Source of the DNA: CAIKLP01 sp965279595
Lineage (GTDB): Bacteria > Bacteroidota > Bacteroidia > Sphingobacteriales > Sphingobacteriaceae
DNA: 64,000 nt
NCBI GenBank assembly: GCA_965279595.1
Contig: OZ257246.1
Location: forward strand, 2,666,001-2,730,000
Reading direction: 5' to 3'
A program made the position numbers and the translations under genes. Below are positions 35,522 to 44,469 of the stretch, piece by piece; within the stretch, counting starts at the first letter, position 1; every line of letters starts with the position of its first letter. The notes below the pieces were generated by a model. That model searched no databases. It saw only the letters and a list, made by a program, of their open reading frames with translations, and was not told where the DNA came from.

Positions 35522-35543
35522 CTAAAAGACCAAATTCACCTTT

Positions 35544-36452
35544 ATGTTAAGCATACAATCTATAGTAAAACAGTACGAACAACATCGAGCATTGAACAAT
35601 GTTAGTATGGAAATACCAGAAGGTTCGGTATTTGGATTATTGGGACCTAATGGTGCTGGAAAGACATCATTGATTCGTATTATAAATCAAATTACTGCAC
35701 CTGATGAAGGTCAAGTTTTATTTAAAGGGGAATTATTAAAACCCGAACATATTAATAGAATAGGTTACCTACCTGAAGAGCGTGGCTTATATAAGAAAAT
35801 GGAAATAGGAGAGCAAATTTTATACCTCTCACAATTAAAAGGACTAAGCAGAGCTGAAGCAACAAAGCGTGTAAAATATTGGTTTGAGAAATTAGAAATA
35901 CAAAGTTGGTGGCATAAAAAAGTGGAAGAACTTTCTAAAGGAATGCAACAAAAAATACAATTTGTAGCTACCATTTTGCATGAGCCAGAATTATTAATTT
36001 TAGATGAACCATTTAGTGGCTTTGATCCTATAAATGCAGAAATTATTAAAAATGAATTTTTAGAATTAAATAAAAAAGGAACTACTATTATTTTTTCTTC
36101 TCACAGAATGGAATCTGTAGAAGAACTTTGTGATTATATAGCCTTATTAAATAAATCTGAAAAAATTCTGGAAGGTAAAGTTTCAGACATTAGAAAGCAA
36201 TACAGCAATAATATTTTTGACATTAAACATCAAGGTCAATTTCCAAGTAATGAAAATAGCAGTAATGATTTTGAAATAATTAATTCAATGGTTCAGACGG
36301 ATGGGAGTTACTTAACTTCCATAAAACTCAAACCCGAATTGAGGTTAAATAATGTGATTAAAAATTTATTAAATCATATTGAATTAGAAGGAGTGCAAGA
36401 AAAAATTCCATCTATCAATGATATTTTTATTGAAAATGTAAAAAACGCCTAA
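35544..36452 (+). CDS. ABC transporter ATP-binding protein, NatA-like
   Basis: A 302-residue ATPase of the ABC-2 export group. Walker A GPNGAGKT (34-41), signature LSKGMQQK (about 130-137), Walker B LLILDEPFSGFDP and the switch FSSHRMES are visible. A C-terminal extension of about 70 residues follows the NBD. The next gene is an ABC-2 permease 34 bases downstream, so the pair resembles NatAB (Na+ efflux) or drug/lipid exporters. Substrate not determined. Confidence 0.9.
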   Translation: MLSIQSIVKQYEQHRALNNVSMEIPEGSVFGLLGPNGAGKTSLIRIINQITAPDEGQVLFKGELLKPEHINRIGYLPEERGLYKKMEIGEQILYLSQLKGLSRAEATKRVKYWFEKLEIQSWWHKKVEELSKGMQQKIQFVATILHEPELLILDEPFSGFDPINAEIIKNEFLELNKKGTTIIFSSHRMESVEELCDYIALLNKSEKILEGKVSDIRKQYSNNIFDIKHQGQFPSNENSSNDFEIINSMVQTDGSYLTSIKLKPELRLNNVIKNLLNHIELEGVQEKIPSINDIFIENVKNA

Positions 36453-36486
36453 GCTTTAACAACAACAACGACCCTATTCAATTCCA

Positions 36487-37815
36487 ATGAAAAAAATTGC
36501 CCTAATTATACAAAGAGAGTACTTATCAAGAGTCAAGAAAAGGACTTTCATCATTATGACTTTTTTAGGACCTGTTTTAATTGCAGGTATGTATGGTTTA
36601 GCCATTTGGTTAGCCATAAATGGAGATGAAATGAATGAAAAGAAATCCATCATTGTAGTAGATGAAACTCATTCTTTTTCCTCGAATTTAAAAGATTCAA
36701 ATAAATTGAGTTTTGAATTTACTGATGAAAGTGTTGATCAGGTAAAAAAAGATTTTGTTGAATCAGGAAACGATTATTTTTTATATATACCTGCAACTGA
36801 TTCGGGTTTAGCTGGAGTACAACTTTATTCAGAAAAGCAACCTAGTATTTCAGTAGTAAGCTATATTGAAAAACAAATTGAAAATAGTTTAGAAAACAAA
36901 AAGCTCATTGCCAATGGAATTAGCAGAAAACTGTTAGATGAATTGAATTTCAATATTTCTATTCAAACCATTCGCTTTACGGAAAAGGGTGAAGAAAATG
37001 GTAGCACTGGCGCTAGTTATGGCGTAGGAATGTTTGCTTCCATATTAATATATTTATTTATATTCTTATATGGTGTACAGGTTATGCGTGGGGTTATTGA
37101 AGAAAAAAACAATCGCATAGTAGAAATAATCATCTCCTCAGTAAGACCATTTCAATTAATGATGGGTAAAATAATTGGTATCGCTTTAGTTGGATTAACA
37201 CAGTTTGCCTTATGGGTAATACTAACAGCAGCCATTAGTAGTTTCATTGGACAAAAATTTGCAGGCGATAATACAAAATTTGAGCAGATGCAACAGTCGG
37301 TTAAATCAACAGCAGGTGATCCTTCAGCAAATGGTAATGAATTCAAACAAGAAGGAATGAATCAGATTTTGGAAGCAGTGAATACCATCAATTTTCCTTT
37401 AATGTTAGGTTGTTTTGTTTTTTATTTTTTAGCTGGATATTTATTGTATAGTGCGCTATTCGCAGCAATTGGTTCAGCAGTTGATAATGAATCAGAAACG
37501 CAACAATTTATGTTTCCAGTTACAATTCCATTAATATTCTCTTTTGTTTTATCAAGTTCAGTTGTGGTAAATAATCCTGATGGCCCAATCGCATTTTGGT
37601 TATCGCTAATTCCTCTTACTTCACCAGTTGTAATGATGGTTCGCATTCCATTTGGTGTACCAACTTGGCAAATAATTACATCTATGATTTTATTAATTCT
37701 TGGGTTTTTAGGTACAGTTTGGATGGCGGCTAAAATATACAGAACCGGTATTTTGATGTATGGAAAAAAAGTCAACTTTAAAGAAATTGGGAAATGGCTT
37801 TTTTATAAATCATAA
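36487..37815 (+). CDS. ABC-2 type permease, NatB-like
   Basis: A 442-residue permease. One N-terminal helix (about 18-42) is followed by a large soluble region (about 43-175) and then about five hydrophobic segments from residue 180 on. FLYGVQVMRGVIEEKNNRIVEIIISSVRPFQLMMGKIIGIALVG is the characteristic ABC2_membrane_3 pattern. It pairs with the upstream NatA-like ATPase (two-gene exporter). The ion or substrate cannot be deduced. Confidence 0.88.
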   Translation: MKKIALIIQREYLSRVKKRTFIIMTFLGPVLIAGMYGLAIWLAINGDEMNEKKSIIVVDETHSFSSNLKDSNKLSFEFTDESVDQVKKDFVESGNDYFLYIPATDSGLAGVQLYSEKQPSISVVSYIEKQIENSLENKKLIANGISRKLLDELNFNISIQTIRFTEKGEENGSTGASYGVGMFASILIYLFIFLYGVQVMRGVIEEKNNRIVEIIISSVRPFQLMMGKIIGIALVGLTQFALWVILTAAISSFIGQKFAGDNTKFEQMQQSVKSTAGDPSANGNEFKQEGMNQILEAVNTINFPLMLGCFVFYFLAGYLLYSALFAAIGSAVDNESETQQFMFPVTIPLIFSFVLSSSVVVNNPDGPIAFWLSLIPLTSPVVMMVRIPFGVPTWQIITSMILLILGFLGTVWMAAKIYRTGILMYGKKVNFKEIGKWLFYKS

Positions 37816-37855
37816 AAAACAAATTTTGAATATAGAAAATTTTTTATTTATAAAA

Positions 37856-38422
37856 CTACAAGCACCTATTCAAAATTGGAAATAGTTTTTCTGTTGGCAA
37901 ACCCATTACATTAGTATAAGAACCATTGATGCTAACTACACCTATTAAACCAATCCATTCTTGAATTCCATAAGCCCCTGCTTTATCAAAGGGTTGATAG
38001 GTTTGAATGTAAAAATCAATTTCTGGTTCACTCAATTCTTTAAAAGTAACTTGAGTGGTATCATAAAAAGAAATCAATTGGTTGTTATGATATATACATA
38101 CAGCAGTATAAACTTCATGAACTTTACCTGATAATTTTTGCAACATCAATTTTGCGTCAATTGCATTTAATGGTTTGCCTAGAATTTCATTATCAATACT
38201 TACAATCGTATCAGCAGTTATAATTATTTTATTTGTGGTTTCACCTTTAAAAGCATTTGCTTTTTTATTTGCAATGAATAAAGCAACTTCAAATGCAGCT
38301 AAGTTATCCGGGAAAGTTTCTTCAACTTCATGTACTTCTATTTTAAACTCAAAACCCATAAGTTTCAATAACTCTTTTCTTCGTGGTGATTGAGAAGCTA
38401 AAATTATTTGTGTAGTAGGCAT
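37856..38422 (-). CDS. maf: Maf-type nucleotide pyrophosphatase
   Basis: A 188-residue Maf protein. The N-terminal LASQSPRRKELLKLMG (8-23) and ADTIVSIDNEILGKPLNA plus FDKAGAYGIQEW (C-terminal half) are the family signatures. Maf proteins hydrolyse nucleotide triphosphates (dTTP/UTP or modified) to monophosphates for house-cleaning and septum-related effects. It is the last gene of a minus-strand run with the UbiA and KdsC-like genes. Confidence 0.92.
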   Translation of the reverse strand: MPTTQIILASQSPRRKELLKLMGFEFKIEVHEVEETFPDNLAAFEVALFIANKKANAFKGETTNKIIITADTIVSIDNEILGKPLNAIDAKLMLQKLSGKVHEVYTAVCIYHNNQLISFYDTTQVTFKELSEPEIDFYIQTYQPFDKAGAYGIQEWIGLIGVVSINGSYTNVMGLPTEKLFPILNRCL

Positions 38423-38431
38423 GAAATAAAA

Positions 38432-39373
38432 TTAATTTCCAGGAAAATAATATAAAACAGGAATAGCGAAAACACCTGTAATCATTACGAATGAAATGAT
38501 TTTGTAAGACCAATCAACACTAGTATCACTTTTTGAAAACAAAAGAAATAACAATGAGATAATTAAAGGAACTTGAATTCCAAATAAAATATAAATGAGT
38601 GGAATAAAAGCATTATTACTTAATTGAAGATTTTGAATATAAAACAATGCAAATAATACGAATGCAACTATTATAGACAAAACTAGTTTCGTTAAACCAA
38701 CACCAATAACTATTGGCATTGTTTTACATTGAAGTGCGCGATCGCCTGCTACATCTTTAATATCTTTAATAATCGATGCAATTAAACTGATTGAGCAGAC
38801 TATGATTGCATAATAACCAATTACCTTAAAAATTAATATCGCAATTTCTTTATTTTCAGCTGAAAAAAAAGCCTGGAAAAGAGAGCCTTCAAATATCATA
38901 ACAAATAAAATTGGAAATACAGTTAATAAACTGATGATTATATTTCCAATAAGAAATTGCCTTTTATAGTCTGTAGAATAAAACCATAATAAACCTACTG
39001 TGAGTAAAGGGATAACAGAAATTATCCATATATGCATGCTAATAGCTATATAAAAACAAATAAGAACACCGATGCTACTTAAAAGTATATGTAACATCAT
39101 TGCCACTCTTCGTTTAATGCTTTTTCCTACAATTACTTGATTCGGTTTATTTACATAATCCATTCTCAAATCAAAATAATCATTAATGATATAACCCGCA
39201 GCTGCTATGCAAACTGTAGCAATTACCAATAAATTAAAATGCATATCTGAAATTGAACTTAATATTCCAAATGAACCCAACATTGGCAGCAATAAAAATT
39301 TACGAATAAAGTATTGCAACAATACGATTAATAACAAATTTTGAATGCGTACTAATTTTAAAAAAGAAATCAT
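38432..39373 (-). CDS. UbiA family prenyltransferase (geranylgeranylglycerol-phosphate-type)
   Basis: ATG at 39373 (MISFLKLVRIQNLLL) is chosen; the longer frame to 39418 would overlap the KdsC-like gene. The 313-residue product has eight or nine hydrophobic segments and the two Asp-rich motifs, NDYFDLRMDYVNKP (about 65-78) and KDIKDVAGDRALQCKTMP (about 200-217), that bind prenyl diphosphate with Mg2+. Bacteroidota UbiA members like this are commonly annotated as geranylgeranylglycerol-phosphate geranylgeranyltransferase; the prenyl acceptor is not proven. It begins one base after the KdsC-like stop. Confidence 0.82.
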   Translation of the reverse strand: MISFLKLVRIQNLLLIVLLQYFIRKFLLLPMLGSFGILSSISDMHFNLLVIATVCIAAAGYIINDYFDLRMDYVNKPNQVIVGKSIKRRVAMMLHILLSSIGVLICFYIAISMHIWIISVIPLLTVGLLWFYSTDYKRQFLIGNIIISLLTVFPILFVMIFEGSLFQAFFSAENKEIAILIFKVIGYYAIIVCSISLIASIIKDIKDVAGDRALQCKTMPIVIGVGLTKLVLSIIVAFVLFALFYIQNLQLSNNAFIPLIYILFGIQVPLIISLLFLLFSKSDTSVDWSYKIISFVMITGVFAIPVLYYFPGN

Positions 39374-39374
39374 T

Positions 39375-39902
39375 TTAGGTGGATCTTGTTGTTGTGCTAA
39401 AATCATTGTTCCAATCATTTCTAAGTGTCATCACTTTTTCAATGATATCACGAACACATCCTTCTCCTCCTTTTAAAGGAGAAACATAATGTGCTATTGC
39501 TTTAATTTGATGAACGGCATCTGCTGGGCATACTGCTATACTGACTAATTGCATCACATCAATATCTGGAATATCATCACCAACGTATAATACATTTTTA
39601 TACTTAAGTTCATTGTTTTCCATGTATTCATTTAATACAGCTACTTTATCACTTATACCTATAAAAATATCAGTTATACCAAGGCCTTCTAATCTATTTA
39701 CTACTGTTAAGGTATTACCTCCTGAAAGCACAACGATTTTATATCCTTTTTTAATGGCCAATTGAATAGCATAACCATCTTTAATATTCATTCTTCGTAA
39801 TTGTTCACCAGATTCTGAGACATACACTGTACCATCAGTTAGCACACCGTCCATATCTAATACAAAAACTTGAATATCAGCTAATCGATTTAAATAACTC
39901 AT
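39375..39902 (-). CDS. KdsC-like HAD-IIIA phosphatase
   Basis: A 175-residue HAD-IIIA protein. Motif I is VFVLDMDGVLTDG (D16, D18), motif II VVLSGGN, and motif III/IV VLYVGDDIPDIDVMQLVS. KDGYAIQLAIKKGYKIVVLSG is the KdsC/YrbI signature. KdsC hydrolyses KDO 8-phosphate to KDO in LPS synthesis; other YrbI-type members handle related sugar acid phosphates. Located between iscX and the UbiA gene. An exact TAnnTTTG (TACATTTG, complement of 39919-39926) lies 17-24 bases upstream. Confidence 0.85.
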   Translation of the reverse strand: MSYLNRLADIQVFVLDMDGVLTDGTVYVSESGEQLRRMNIKDGYAIQLAIKKGYKIVVLSGGNTLTVVNRLEGLGITDIFIGISDKVAVLNEYMENNELKYKNVLYVGDDIPDIDVMQLVSIAVCPADAVHQIKAIAHYVSPLKGGEGCVRDIIEKVMTLRNDWNNDFSTTTRST

Positions 39903-39963
39903 CTTACTATTTGTTAAACAAATGTAATTGAATTAATCTTAAATAATTCTTGAGAAATTAAAA

Positions 39964-40206
39964 TTATTGGTTATCACGCCATTCGTAAACCCATGCAGAT
40001 TGAATCATTTCAAGATAGGATTCATTACAATCTTCCTTTTTCCCAATGAAATTTGGAAGTGTCAATACCCATTCTAATAAATCTGTAAATCGAATTCTAT
40101 AAATTTGAGACTCTCCAAAAGCATCTCCAAACTTTTCATATAAGTTGATTGCAATATCTTCAGTGTCTTTCCACCCGTAGGTTAATTGGAATTTTTCGTC
40201 TTTCAT
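39964..40206 (-). CDS. iscX: Fe-S assembly protein IscX
   Basis: An 80-residue acidic protein. YGWKDTEDIAINLYEKFGD, RFTDLLEWVLTLPNF and CNESYLEMIQSAWVYEW match the IscX (DUF528/YfhJ) family, which binds IscS and iron in Fe-S cluster assembly. It has a Trp- and acid-rich C-terminus. It is just downstream of ferredoxin (10-base gap), the same order as in the isc operon, but with no iscS/U/A or hscB beside it. Confidence 0.9.
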   Translation of the reverse strand: MKDEKFQLTYGWKDTEDIAINLYEKFGDAFGESQIYRIRFTDLLEWVLTLPNFIGKKEDCNESYLEMIQSAWVYEWRDNQ

Positions 40207-40216
40207 TTTCTAAATA

Positions 40217-40549
40217 TTAATGCCCCATAAATCCTGATTGATCAGGAATCAGAACTTCTACATCACCGTTAATTGCTACACATTGACAACCTAATCTTGA
40301 ATTTATTTTAGGATTAACTGCCCTATCGATAAAATCTTCTTCCTTGTCAGATATTTCTTGTAAAAAATCCATTCCTTGGTTTACATATAAATGACAGGTG
40401 CTACAACCACATACACCACCACAATTGTGTTGCAATTCTATGCCATTTTCTAAACAAACATCTAATACAGATTCTCCCTCAGCAATTGGCAATACAACTG
40501 TTTCGTGATCTTTTTCTTCAAATTTGATGGTAATATTAAATACTTTCAT
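40217..40549 (-). CDS. fdx: 2Fe-2S ferredoxin of the ISC type
   Basis: A 110-residue adrenodoxin-like ferredoxin. Cluster ligands are Cys43, Cys49, Cys52 and Cys88 (HNCGGVCGCSTCHLY and RLGCQC). It gives electrons in Fe-S assembly or to other partners. The ATG at 40549 is 14 bases after AGGAGG, and a separate mini-ORF starts right at that site, so initiation here is unusual (see findings). It is the first gene of the fdx-iscX pair. Confidence 0.93.
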   Translation of the reverse strand: MKVFNITIKFEEKDHETVVLPIAEGESVLDVCLENGIELQHNCGGVCGCSTCHLYVNQGMDFLQEISDKEEDFIDRAVNPKINSRLGCQCVAINGDVEVLIPDQSGFMGH

Positions 40550-40602
40550 TGGCTCTATTCATTCCTCCTAACAAACAAATGGAGTTGTTGTTTAAGGCAA
40601 GG

Positions 40603-40610
40603 CAAAACTA
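40603..40610 (-). promoter_or_regulatory. Candidate -7 element of fdx
   Basis: TAGTTTTG on the minus strand, an exact TAnnTTTG, about 54 bases before the fdx start. No convincing TTTG at the right distance. Confidence 0.25.
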
Positions 40611-40673
40611 ACAAAAAAACCCAAATTAGAATGAATCTAATTAGGTATTCTTTAAATAAAAGATAAAATGGTT

Positions 40674-41444
40674 TTACTTAGAATAATTTTGAATGCGTTC
40701 AGTAAACAATTGATACAACTGTTTCAATGAGGAATCATCCTTCAATAAATTTAGTTGAGATTGAATTACTTCTTGATCATTGCGAATAGCTGGACCAGTT
40801 TGAGCTTCTTCAGCAGAACTTATATCCAATTTAGCTACTGTTTCTTTAATTAAAGGAAGTATAAGATTTAATGAGGAATGCTCATTCTTTAATATTTCAT
40901 TAGCGATTACATAAAGGTGGTTACTGAAATTACATGCAAAAACCGCAGCTAAATGAATTTTTTTCCTCTTTTCTGAATTTGTTAATAGCACATTTTGACT
41001 TAATGTATGTGCCAATTCGGTTAAATTATTTTCTAAATTAAGATTGGAACATTCTAATAAAATTGGAAAATCAAGTTCAGTAATTGGAATTTGCTTGCTA
41101 AATGTTTGTAGTGGATAAAAGACAGCAAAATTGCTAGCCTTTTTACTGAATACATTTAACGCTTTAGTTCCTGATGTATGTAACCAACAAAAAGTATGAT
41201 TTTCATTTACTTGTTCAATACAAGATTCTAAAGCATCATCATTTACAGCAAAAACTAAATAATCAATTGCTGGATTTAAATTTGATAAATTATCAATTGC
41301 ATTTGCCTCTACATGTTGAGCTAATTGCTCAGCATGTTCTTTATTTTTACTATGAATTTCAACAATTTTAACACCTGCGTGGTACCACGCTTTTGCTAAA
41401 AAACTAGCTACATTTCCAGAACCAACTATTGAAATTCTTTTCAT
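40674..41444 (-). CDS. Rossmann-like and DUF2520 domain protein
   Basis: ATG at 41444 is used; a TTG one codon upstream is less likely. The 256-residue product begins with the NADP-binding SIVGSGNVASFLAKAWYHAG (about 4-23) and has the DUF2520 C-terminal domain (about 125-256) with KKIHLAAVFACNFSNHLYVIANEIL and GPAIRNDQEVIQSQLNLL. These proteins resemble ketopantoate reductase and 6-phosphogluconate dehydrogenase folds; the reaction is unknown. It follows the ccmF stop by 11 bases. Confidence 0.88.
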   Translation of the reverse strand: MKRISIVGSGNVASFLAKAWYHAGVKIVEIHSKNKEHAEQLAQHVEANAIDNLSNLNPAIDYLVFAVNDDALESCIEQVNENHTFCWLHTSGTKALNVFSKKASNFAVFYPLQTFSKQIPITELDFPILLECSNLNLENNLTELAHTLSQNVLLTNSEKRKKIHLAAVFACNFSNHLYVIANEILKNEHSSLNLILPLIKETVAKLDISSAEEAQTGPAIRNDQEVIQSQLNLLKDDSSLKQLYQLFTERIQNYSK

Positions 41445-41455
41445 CAATCCGAAAG

Positions 41456-43888
41456 CTATTTTGCTAATTGCTTATACTCCTTTACTCTTCTAAAAATTGC
41501 TAACAAGAAACCGATAACCATGATGATAGTTCCACCCCAAAGTAAATTGATATATGGAAAAACAATAGCTTTCATAATGATATAATCTCTTTGTTTTGGC
41601 TCTTTCTGCAACATCACAATTTCAACCTCACCATTTTTTGGGTTTATTTTTGTAAATCTAAATTTCAAACCTAAATCATCAGACTTTTGAGGCAAATCAA
41701 ATTGCATATTATTTTTAATGATAAATACAGGCTCTAACTGATGTACTTTTTCAGCACTAATAATTCTCAACTTAGCACCTACTGCTATATCATTATTAGT
41801 CATTGGAATATCTTTAACTTTTACATCTTTATTTAAACCTTCTAAAATAATAATGCCTTTATCATAACTAATAGTATCTCCTATTTTGATAGTATGATTT
41901 GTAGTAGATTTATATTCTTCATCTTCTTCATGTCCCTCATGAGTAGCATGTGTTTCTTCTTTTTGTGGAACTGAACTTACATGAGTATAAATATCATTCC
42001 ATAAATAATGTTTCGTATCAGGAGAAGCAATTAAACCCATCTTAGGATTGATTTGTGCATTAGGATACAATATAAATGAATGGACTACTTTTCCTTGCTC
42101 ATCTAATTCATCATAGTGAACTTTAAAATAAGTATTTGGAGCAACAGTTGAATCACCTAAATAGGTAACTCTATAATTTCCCATTTTAGTTGGTTCATCT
42201 TTCCATAATAAAATATTTTCACGAGTATTTTTTTCATTAAACTCTTTACCATAATTAAATCCGGAAGTATTGATACTCATTACTTCACTTTTTGAAGCAG
42301 CTATTAGTGCACCTAATAAAAGCATACCAAATCCAATATGAGCGATTGCAGAACCTGCTAATTTTATTTTTCCGGTGAAGGTATCTGCAAGAATGCGAGC
42401 ATTTGCAACCATTGTAAAAATTGAGGCAAACACTAAGAATGTATAAGGAATTGCATTGTAAAATTCAGCGTAATAACTGATGATAGCTGTAAGTACTAAT
42501 GATATCAAAAGAGAAATAACAACTCGCTTAATAAATTTATTCGGTTCAGTATTTTTATATTTTAAAAATTGAGCAAAACCAGAAATCATCAAAATTAAAA
42601 CTGCAATTGGAATTTGCCATTTATTATAATGATCAATTACGTTTGTAGGTGGAGCAACATTAGTTCCAAAAAGTTTATTGATTACCGGAATTGAGGTTGT
42701 TAATATTACTTGAAAACAAGATATACTTAACATGATGGCACCAATGAATAACCAAAACTCTCTTGAATAAGTTGCTTCATCTTTTTTGGTAATTGGAAAT
42801 GCTTTCCAATTTTTAACCATTAACCAAACACCAATAATTAAGAAAACCAAAATATATAATACTAATTGACCAGACATACCTAAGTCTGTGAATGCATGTA
42901 CAGAAGCATTTCCAAGTATTCCACTACGAGTTAAGAATGATGCATAGAGTACTAAAATATAGCTAATAAAAACAAGAAACACTGCAGTGAAATAAGAATG
43001 TCCACTGTGCTTATAGGCAAGAATTACATGTACTGCAGCAATTAAAGTCAACCAAGGAATTAGTGAAGCATTTTCAACTGGATCCCATGCCCAAAATCCT
43101 CCAAAATTCAAAGCTTCATAAGCCCAAAAAGAACCCATAATAATTCCAGTGCCTAAAATCATTACAGCAAACAAAGCCCATGGTAATGCAGGTTTCATCC
43201 ATTCATCAAATTTCTTTTGCCATAATCCAGCAATAGCAAATGCAAATGGTACAACCATAGAGGCAAAGCCCAAAAACAAAGTTGGTGGATGAATAACCAT
43301 CCAATAATTTTGAAGTAAAGGATTTAAACCATTGCCATCTTTAATTAATGATAAATAATCTGCACGTTGAAATATTGGTGCTTGTAAAGCATCACGCAAT
43401 AAAATAAATGGAGAACTTCCAACTAACTGACCAAATATTTCAACTCCTAATAACATAGATGTTATAAATACTTGTGATAATAGTACAACAGCCAAAACTG
43501 GGCTCTCCCATTGCTTTGCAAAAAATCTTAATACAATTGCTAAAACCATTTGCCAAAACGCCCACAATAAAAAACTACCTTCTTGACCTTCCCAAAAACA
43601 AGAAACTATATATTCTGTTGGTAAAGTAGTTGATGAATGTGCCCATGCATAATTATATTCGAAATAATGACTTCCTATAATAAAAGCCAAATTCACAATT
43701 ATTGAAAGTATAGATGCTATATGGACATATAAAGAAACTCTAGCTAATTTTTGCCAAGAGGCTTCTTTGGTAGTAGTTGCAAAAAAGTAAGCGATAGTTG
43801 AAAAAAGTGCTGTTGCAAATGCAAGCACCACTGAAAAATTACCTAATTGACCTGGTAATAAATGCTCTCCAATATATTTGATATCCAT
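41456..43888 (-). CDS. ccmF: Cytochrome c biogenesis protein CcmF/CcsA-like
   Basis: An 810-residue haem-handling membrane protein. The Trp-rich WD signature is GGFWAWDPVENASLIPWL in the middle of a multi-helix core, and EGQEGSFLLWAFW is also typical of CcmF. A periplasmic domain (about 540-760) follows before the last helix. CcmF takes haem from CcmE and attaches it to apocytochrome c. It is separated from ccmE by a terminator hairpin (43924-43946 region), so expression may be partially independent. Confidence 0.9.
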   Translation of the reverse strand: MDIKYIGEHLLPGQLGNFSVVLAFATALFSTIAYFFATTTKEASWQKLARVSLYVHIASILSIIVNLAFIIGSHYFEYNYAWAHSSTTLPTEYIVSCFWEGQEGSFLLWAFWQMVLAIVLRFFAKQWESPVLAVVLLSQVFITSMLLGVEIFGQLVGSSPFILLRDALQAPIFQRADYLSLIKDGNGLNPLLQNYWMVIHPPTLFLGFASMVVPFAFAIAGLWQKKFDEWMKPALPWALFAVMILGTGIIMGSFWAYEALNFGGFWAWDPVENASLIPWLTLIAAVHVILAYKHSGHSYFTAVFLVFISYILVLYASFLTRSGILGNASVHAFTDLGMSGQLVLYILVFLIIGVWLMVKNWKAFPITKKDEATYSREFWLFIGAIMLSISCFQVILTTSIPVINKLFGTNVAPPTNVIDHYNKWQIPIAVLILMISGFAQFLKYKNTEPNKFIKRVVISLLISLVLTAIISYYAEFYNAIPYTFLVFASIFTMVANARILADTFTGKIKLAGSAIAHIGFGMLLLGALIAASKSEVMSINTSGFNYGKEFNEKNTRENILLWKDEPTKMGNYRVTYLGDSTVAPNTYFKVHYDELDEQGKVVHSFILYPNAQINPKMGLIASPDTKHYLWNDIYTHVSSVPQKEETHATHEGHEEDEEYKSTTNHTIKIGDTISYDKGIIILEGLNKDVKVKDIPMTNNDIAVGAKLRIISAEKVHQLEPVFIIKNNMQFDLPQKSDDLGLKFRFTKINPKNGEVEIVMLQKEPKQRDYIIMKAIVFPYINLLWGGTIIMVIGFLLAIFRRVKEYKQLAK

Positions 43889-43915
43889 TAATTTTTTTTG
43901 TGAATTTTTAAGAAA

Positions 43916-43950
43916 AAATAAAAGAGCTAAGTAAAAAACTTAGCTCCTTT
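43916..43950 (-). terminator. Hairpin between ccmE and ccmF
   Basis: Arms GAGCTAAGT (43924-43932) and ACTTAGCTC (43938-43946). On the minus strand the hairpin is followed by TTTTATTTTTT, fitting termination or attenuation after ccmE. Confidence 0.75.
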
Positions 43951-43951
43951 T

Positions 43952-44353
43952 TTATGATTGAGACTTGAATTCTTTTGTCTCTATTTTATCGTTCGTATAT
44001 TTTGAAGGGCACTTCATTAATATTTTTGAAGCATGGAATTCTTTACCTTCCATTTTACCAGTCAATACAATTTGTTCAGAGCGTTCAAAATCTTGAGGTT
44101 TAGTGCCTGAAAAAACCACTTTACATTCCTCTCCTTCTTGATCAACAACATAAAACGAAAAATAATTTGCATCCACTACTGGATTATAAACCATTTCTTT
44201 TGTTTTTTGCAATTTACCTACAATATGAATTTCTTTATCGGTATCCTTTGATTCAGAAAAACTAGCATAAGAACTTGAATCTGCAAAAGTGCTAATAATT
44301 GCACCAATTGCTAAGGCAATTACTACAATTCCTATGAGATGACTCTTTTTCAT
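43952..44353 (-). CDS. ccmE: Haem chaperone CcmE with Cys-x3-Tyr motif
   Basis: A 133-residue protein with one N-terminal anchor (about 5-22) and an OB-fold domain (EIHIVGKLQKTKEM, YFSFYVVDQEGEECKVVFSGTKP). In E. coli CcmE the covalent haem ligand is His130 in HxxxY; here the aligned motif is ILMKCPSKYTND, so Cys115 replaces His and Tyr119 is kept. The C-x3-Y form is known from other CcmE variants. It is next to ccmF and downstream of an MsbA-like gene. Confidence 0.9.
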   Translation of the reverse strand: MKKSHLIGIVVIALAIGAIISTFADSSSYASFSESKDTDKEIHIVGKLQKTKEMVYNPVVDANYFSFYVVDQEGEECKVVFSGTKPQDFERSEQIVLTGKMEGKEFHASKILMKCPSKYTNDKIETKEFKSQS

Positions 44354-44469
44354 TTTGTTTTATTTCTAACGCAAAATTAAGCATTTTAAGCGGATTTATT
44401 CAAAGAAATCAAAGAATTTAGCCAATTAAGATAATGGTTTAAAAATCAACAAAACCAGCAATAGTGGCT

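Noticed and set aside
35342..35543. tRNA or other RNA gene in one of the longest gaps (202 bases)
   Set aside because: Only the dnaJ terminator and a promoter-like site are visible; no cloverleaf was seen.
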